Of a stretch of 53,958 nucleotides of DNA, positions 52,746 to 53,958 are shown one piece after another. Source of the DNA: Collinsella sp. AM34-10 (lineage in GTDB: Bacteria > Actinomycetota > Coriobacteriia > Coriobacteriales > Coriobacteriaceae); NCBI RefSeq assembly GCF_003469185.1, contig NZ_QSIL01000003.1, positions 233,601 to 287,558 on the forward strand. The letters run 5' to 3'. The notes beneath the pieces were generated by a model that saw only the letters and a program-made list of their open reading frames with translations, ran no database searches and was not told the DNA's origin. How positions within the stretch are numbered: position 1 is the stretch's first letter; the number at the start of each line of letters is the position of its first letter. The position numbers and the translations under genes were made by a program.

Positions 52746-53903
52746 ATGGACGAGATCGTCTGCGCAAACACCGCGTTCCGATACTGGCGCTGCCCACCGC
52801 AAGTGCGCGACCTCTACCCGCGCTTGCCCAACTCAGAAGACGGCTGGCGGGCCCTATCCCAATCACCCTTCGTAACCGAAGTCCTCAAGACCCCGATCAT
52901 TACCACGACAGCACCCGGCGGCGTTAACTACCATTCGGGATTACGGACAACAATCCACTGTGATGATGCTTCGGAGGTAGATAGCACGCTGGAAACCGCG
53001 ATGAGCTTTAGGGTTACCAATCCACTTGCGACGCTATTCACCATGGCGCGCTTTCTGTCTCCAACCGATCTTGTCCTTGCCATGTACGAATTTTGCGGAT
53101 GGTTCTCAGTCTTTGAGCCCACGGTAGCAGTAGAAGCGGAACTAGACAAAGCCAATGAGGCTGCCGAGAATGCAACCACCGAATCCCTCTTTGACCTTGA
53201 TGAAAGCCAAGACGAACCACAATGGAAACGCGTTTATGCGCGCATAAAAGTCAAAGAACAGGTAAACACGAAGGAGCCCTACGGACAAAAGAAAACGAAG
53301 GAGGTCACAAGGCTAAAGGGCACTTCGCTCTGGATGAGAAAGCCGCTCATCGAATTACACGAGCTTCATGAGTACGCCAGTAAGATGAAAAGACGAAAGT
53401 GGGGTACAAAGTTTTACAACGCCGCGCAGCTGGTGACAGGTATAGCAGCTTCTCCGCTTGAAGTTGCAGGAATTTTATTACTATCGCTTCCTCGCTCGCG
53501 CGGCGGTGCCGGCTTTCGAAACGTATATATTAACGACCTTACACCGCTTACCGCATCGGCGCAGAGAATTGCAGGGCAAAAAGTCTGCTACGGGGATATC
53601 GTGATCGTAAATCCAACCATAATGAAAGCAGGCATCGTGGAGATTCAGGGAGAGGTTATCCACGGATCAGGCGCCGTGCTGGGCCACGATGCCAAACGCA
53701 TGACGGCGCTGCAAAGTATGGGGTATGACGTCTTCCTGGTTACGCACGACATGCTTAACGATGCCGAGCAGCTTGATGCGATCGTGAGAAGTCTTTGCTC
53801 GCGCTTGGAATTACGCTATAGGTGCAAAACTAAGGCGCAAAAGACGACGGAAATGGAGTTGCGAGCCAACGTACTATGCAACTGGCTGGAAATCGGTCGT
53901 TAG
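52746..53903 (+). CDS. Coriobacteriia protein with DUF559/Vsr-like C-terminal domain
   Basis: A 385-residue protein. No family is recognised in the first 260 residues, which contain a long charged linker (about 130-200). The C-terminal part reads PTIMKAGIVEIQGEVIHG, then DAKRMTALQSMGYDVFLVTHD. This resembles the PD-(D/E)xK core of DUF559 and Vsr nucleases (E-x-Q/D-G...H...D..R...L...G). Similar proteins occur in many paralogues in coriobacteria, often called AbiEi-like; that is from memory. GGGAGG five bases before the ATG. Activity unproven. The window ends 55 bases after the gene with nothing seen. Confidence 0.72.
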   Translation: MDEIVCANTAFRYWRCPPQVRDLYPRLPNSEDGWRALSQSPFVTEVLKTPIITTTAPGGVNYHSGLRTTIHCDDASEVDSTLETAMSFRVTNPLATLFTMARFLSPTDLVLAMYEFCGWFSVFEPTVAVEAELDKANEAAENATTESLFDLDESQDEPQWKRVYARIKVKEQVNTKEPYGQKKTKEVTRLKGTSLWMRKPLIELHELHEYASKMKRRKWGTKFYNAAQLVTGIAASPLEVAGILLLSLPRSRGGAGFRNVYINDLTPLTASAQRIAGQKVCYGDIVIVNPTIMKAGIVEIQGEVIHGSGAVLGHDAKRMTALQSMGYDVFLVTHDMLNDAEQLDAIVRSLCSRLELRYRCKTKAQKTTEMELRANVLCNWLEIGR

Positions 53904-53958
53904 ACGGGTGCCTTGCTCATTTCCGGGCGCCCTCGGTCGGCTGTCTGCGATGCCGCCG

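Overview
The window looks like a chromosomal segment of a gut coriobacterium, most like Collinsella (Coriobacteriia, Actinomycetota). That is an inference from the overall G+C-rich codon use, the glgA/glgD/glgC/glgP/glgB cluster with a fused amylase-amylomaltase, the LoaP-led capsule locus and a Coriobacteriia-type DUF559-like protein. There is no 16S gene here to confirm it.

Layout. (1) 0.3-2.6 kb: fmt and rsmB, overlapping by ATGA. (2) 2.8-16.6 kb: a minus-strand block with a zinc-ribbon protein, a GH13-GH77 fusion, glycogen synthase, the GlgD and GlgC subunits of ADP-glucose pyrophosphorylase, glycogen phosphorylase and branching enzyme: a complete glycogen synthesis and breakdown set. GlgA and GlgB carry long Lys/Ala/Thr-rich tails resembling histone H1. 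Two structured palindromic repeats flank the GH13-GH77 gene. (3) 16.9-18.4 kb: a HAD phosphatase, thiamine diphosphokinase and tRNA-Ala(GGC) with its own promoter and terminator. (4) 18.5-37.7 kb: a capsule/exopolysaccharide locus. It has a long hairpin-rich leader, the antiterminator LoaP, a first-sugar module (4,6-dehydratase, aminotransferase, phosphoglycosyltransferase), glycosyltransferases, a Wzy/EpsG-like polymerase, a Wzx flippase, a second aminotransferase + ATP-grasp + epimerase module, and a very G+C-rich rmlB-ugd-wecB block. Three genes are damaged: wzy (frameshift at A7), rmlA (one nonsense codon) and wecB (lost start, R-to-C in GTRPE, about 4-base deletion). The locus ends with a membrane-anchored NPCBM-like protein.

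(5) 37.7-52.2 kb: an accessory, defence-like island with many remnants. It holds an ATPase-TOPRIM fusion in an operon with a Dam-type methylase (the best candidate for a little-described system), an IS110 fragment, an ORF with three in-frame stops but no frameshift, a zinc-ribbon/HEPN-like protein, a DUF2971 protein, two duplicated LPXTG surface proteins separated by a RelB/YafQ toxin-antitoxin pair, an FRG-domain protein, an AbiL/RloAB-like ATPase + TOPRIM pair, and a decayed DUF3825 gene. (6) 52.3-53.9 kb: tRNA-Val(CAC), a possible integrase remnant, and a protein with a DUF559/Vsr-like C-terminus.

How it works together: the glycogen enzymes form one metabolic unit that may share a GGTAAAAC-type operator. 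The capsule locus is probably under processive antitermination by LoaP and seems partly inactivated. The region up to tRNA-Val looks like a turnover hot spot for phage-defence genes.
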